A program made the position numbers and the translations under genes. Below the pieces are notes generated by a model. The model saw only the letters and a list, made by a program, of their open reading frames with translations. It was not told the origin of the DNA and made no database searches. Below, piece by piece: positions 7,536-9,831 of a stretch of DNA of 9,831 bases. The stretch covers positions 1 to 9,831 of the forward strand of contig JANLFZ010000223.1 in NCBI GenBank assembly GCA_024653385.1, read 5' to 3'. Source of the stretch: Thermoguttaceae bacterium (GTDB lineage Bacteria; Planctomycetota; Planctomycetia; Pirellulales; Thermoguttaceae). How positions within the stretch are numbered: position 1 is the first letter of the stretch; each line of letters starts with the position of its first letter.

Positions 7536-9831
7536 ATGAAGCGACAGTTTTTCGCCCGCTACGCCCTGCTCATTCTGATGATCGTCGCGTTTCTGATGCC
7601 CTTCATGTACGTGGGCGCGCGCCGATCGTTGCGGAGCAACAAGAATGACGTCAAGTCGTGGCTCCCGGACGCTTACGAGGAGACGACGACCTTCCGCTGG
7701 TATCGCGAGCGGTTCGAGAGCGACATGTTCATTCTGGCCAGTTGGGAGGGCTGCACGCTCGACTCGCCCGCGCTGGCCTTATTGGCCAAGAAGCTCGTTC
7801 CGCCGGACGACCCTTCCCAGAATCCGCTGACCGCACCGCTGCCGTTCTTCAAGAAGGCGGTGACCGGCACGGACCTGGTGAACCTGTTGGTCGAGAAGCA
7901 GGGGTTCTCGGAAGAAGAGGCGATCGAACGGCTCAAGGGGTTCGTCGTCGGACCGGACGGCAAGCAGACGTGCCTGGTCCTCACCGTGGCCCAGGACTCC
8001 GAACCGGCCTGGGAAGCCGAACGGGTCAAGTCGAACTACCGCAAGCCGAAGTTCCTCCACGCGGTGGTCGAGCGCGTGTACGAGGTTGCCGAGCGCGAAT
8101 GCGCGATCCCGCGGGAGGCGATCCGCCTGGGCGGACCGCCGGTCGACAACGCCGCGATCGATATCGAGGGCGAGCGGTCGCTGATGCGGCTGGCCGCCTT
8201 CTCCGGCATCGTGGGATTGCTCATGTCCTGGTACTGCCTGAGGAGCTGGGGGCTGACCGTGATGGTCTTCACCTCGGCGATCTTCAGCGCGGGCTTGAGC
8301 CTCCTGGCGGTGTGGCGGTTCGGCTACGGCGACAACATGAACGCCATCCTGCTGACCATGCCGTCGCTGGTCTACGTCGCCGCCACTTCCGCGGCAATCC
8401 ACCTGGCGAATTACTACCGCGATACGGTCCGGCAGTCGGGGTTCAAGGGCGCGCCCGGCCGCACGGTTCGAGCCGCGTGGCTTCCCTTGGCGCTGGCCAC
8501 GGGGACGACGGCCATCGGCCTGGCCTCGATGTGCATCACCGAGCTGGTGCCGATCCGCATGTTCGGCCTGTACTCGGCGATCGGCGTGGTGATCGGCTTC
8601 TTCATCGTCATCCTCTACGTGCCGTCGTTGCTCCAGTACTTCCCGCTGCGCAACATGGACCGTTCGGCCGATAGCGCGCGGCGATGGGACCCCGGCACCT
8701 CGCCGAAGTGGCGCGGCGTCGGCGAGTGGATCATCGGGCACAACGGGTTGGTCACGGCCGGCTGCCTCATCGTCATGGTCCTCGGCGCCTGGGGCGTGTC
8801 GAAGACGCAGACCTCGGTCAAGCTGATGCGGCTCTTCTCGCGCGACGCCCAAATCATCAAGGACTACCAGTGGCTCGAGGACCACCTCGGACCGCTGGTG
8901 CCGATGGAGGTGGTGCTTCGCGTGGACAAGCGGATCGAGGGCAAGTCGAACCTCGACCTCATGAACCGCATGGTGCTGGTTGGCGACGTGCAGCGGGCGA
9001 TCGGGGCCCTGCCCGACGTCGGCAGCACGCTGGCCGCGCCGACGTTCGCCCGCGCCGTGCCCCGCCGGGCCAACGCGATCGAACGCATGGCCTGGAAACG
9101 CCAGATCGAGAAGCACCGCGACGACCTGCGGGACTACCTGATGATCGACAAGAACCCGCAGACCGGGGCCGAGGAAGAGCTGTGGCGCGTCAGTGCCCGC
9201 GTCGCCGCCCTGACCGATACCGACTACGGCGAGTTCGTCAACGACATCCGCGCGGCGGTCGATCCGGTCATCGAGGCCTGGCGCGAGAAGATCGTCATCG
9301 ACGACCCCGCCCTGGCCGGCGAACTCGGCCCCACCAAGGGCATTTCGGCCGTGTACACGGGCCTGGTGCCGCTGATCTACAAGGCGCAGAGTTCGATGCT
9401 CAACGGGCTCATCTTGAACTTCGTCGGCGACTTGATCTTGATCGGCGTGGCCATGGCCTTCTTGGTGCGGAACTGGTCGGCCGGCCTCCTCTTGATGCTC
9501 CCCAGCCTGTTCCCCATGGCCGTCATCTTCGGCGCGATGGGATGGTGGGGCGTGGTGATCGACGTCGGCACGGTCATGGTCCCCGCGGTGGCCCTGGGCG
9601 TCACCGTCGACGATGCCATCCACTTCATGCTTTGGGTGCGTCACGGGCAGGAGCGCGGCATGAACCGGGCCCAGGCCATCATGTTCGCCTACGAGGACTG
9701 CGCGCGGGCGATCTACCAAAGCTGGGGCGTGATCGGCCTGGGACTGTTCTCCTTCGCCCTGAGTTCGTTCACCCCGACCCAGCGCTTCGGCTACCTGATG
9801 TTCACCATGCTGACCGCCTCGTCGATCGGCA
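7536..9831 (+). CDS. RND/MMPL superfamily exporter, 3' end outside window
   Basis: A large inner-membrane permease of the RND superfamily, expected to use the proton gradient to export lipids, drugs or other hydrophobic compounds. 765 codons are present and the frame runs off the right edge. TM1 lies at residues 9-28. A periplasmic domain (about 29-215) follows, with 'RSNKNDVKSWLPDAYEET', a segment I associate with planctomycete members. Helices follow at about 217-370, then TM7 (about 403-420), a second periplasmic domain (421-620) and further helices from about 622. 'ALGVTVDDAIHFM' (686-698) in the second half carries the acidic pair D692-D693 expected in RND proton relay. The matching first-half site, 'YVAATSAAIHLANYY' (280-294), has no acidic residue. 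ATG 7536 is the first in-frame start; no clear ribosome-binding site precedes it. Substrate is unknown. Confidence 0.9.
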   Translation, partial: MKRQFFARYALLILMIVAFLMPFMYVGARRSLRSNKNDVKSWLPDAYEETTTFRWYRERFESDMFILASWEGCTLDSPALALLAKKLVPPDDPSQNPLTAPLPFFKKAVTGTDLVNLLVEKQGFSEEEAIERLKGFVVGPDGKQTCLVLTVAQDSEPAWEAERVKSNYRKPKFLHAVVERVYEVAERECAIPREAIRLGGPPVDNAAIDIEGERSLMRLAAFSGIVGLLMSWYCLRSWGLTVMVFTSAIFSAGLSLLAVWRFGYGDNMNAILLTMPSLVYVAATSAAIHLANYYRDTVRQSGFKGAPGRTVRAAWLPLALATGTTAIGLASMCITELVPIRMFGLYSAIGVVIGFFIVILYVPSLLQYFPLRNMDRSADSARRWDPGTSPKWRGVGEWIIGHNGLVTAGCLIVMVLGAWGVSKTQTSVKLMRLFSRDAQIIKDYQWLEDHLGPLVPMEVVLRVDKRIEGKSNLDLMNRMVLVGDVQRAIGALPDVGSTLAAPTFARAVPRRANAIERMAWKRQIEKHRDDLRDYLMIDKNPQTGAEEELWRVSARVAALTDTDYGEFVNDIRAAVDPVIEAWREKIVIDDPALAGELGPTKGISAVYTGLVPLIYKAQSSMLNGLILNFVGDLILIGVAMAFLVRNWSAGLLLMLPSLFPMAVIFGAMGWWGVVIDVGTVMVPAVALGVTVDDAIHFMLWVRHGQERGMNRAQAIMFAYEDCARAIYQSWGVIGLGLFSFALSSFTPTQRFGYLMFTMLTASSIG

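Noticed and set aside
7645..9719. Long plus- and minus-strand frames overlapping the exporter
   Set aside because: The RND/MMPL frame from 7536 has clear helices and motifs; the others are shadows in alternative frames.

Overview
The window is GC-rich and has wide, AT-richer gaps between divergent genes. Its gene content suggests a Planctomycetota bacterium: an adenosylcobalamin-dependent ribonucleotide reductase with a C-terminal TSCPD domain, and an RND/MMPL exporter of a planctomycete-like type. This assignment rests on general resemblance, not on a database search.

Layout. (1) 1-3755, minus strand: most of nrdJ, the class II ribonucleotide reductase, running off the left edge. A 367-residue LAGLIDADG-bearing intein (nt 1455-2555) interrupts it exactly before the cysteine expected to carry the catalytic thiyl radical. 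The full frame has no stop inside the window. (2) 3756-4412: a 657-bp divergent control region. About 170 bp upstream of nrdJ lie two sites resembling NrdR boxes, 31 bp apart, sitting on a sigma70-like promoter. (3) 4413-5306, plus strand: an EamA/DMT-family membrane transporter. (4) 5333-5563, minus strand: an unrecognised 76-residue protein, convergent with the transporter. (5) 5667-7092, minus strand: an XPB/COG1061-type superfamily 2 helicase whose frame is broken at motif V. (6) 7093-7535: a divergent control region with hairpins and candidate promoters. (7) 7536-9831, plus strand: a large RND/MMPL exporter running off the right edge.

The best-supported unusual system is the nrdJ locus. 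Deoxynucleotide synthesis here appears to pass two gates: transcription under an NrdR-type repressor, and protein splicing of an intein whose +1 nucleophile is also the reductase's radical cysteine. The unspliced protein cannot have an assembled active site. The other genes look like ordinary neighbours with no evident shared pathway. The helicase frameshift is worth checking as either an assembly error or true gene decay.
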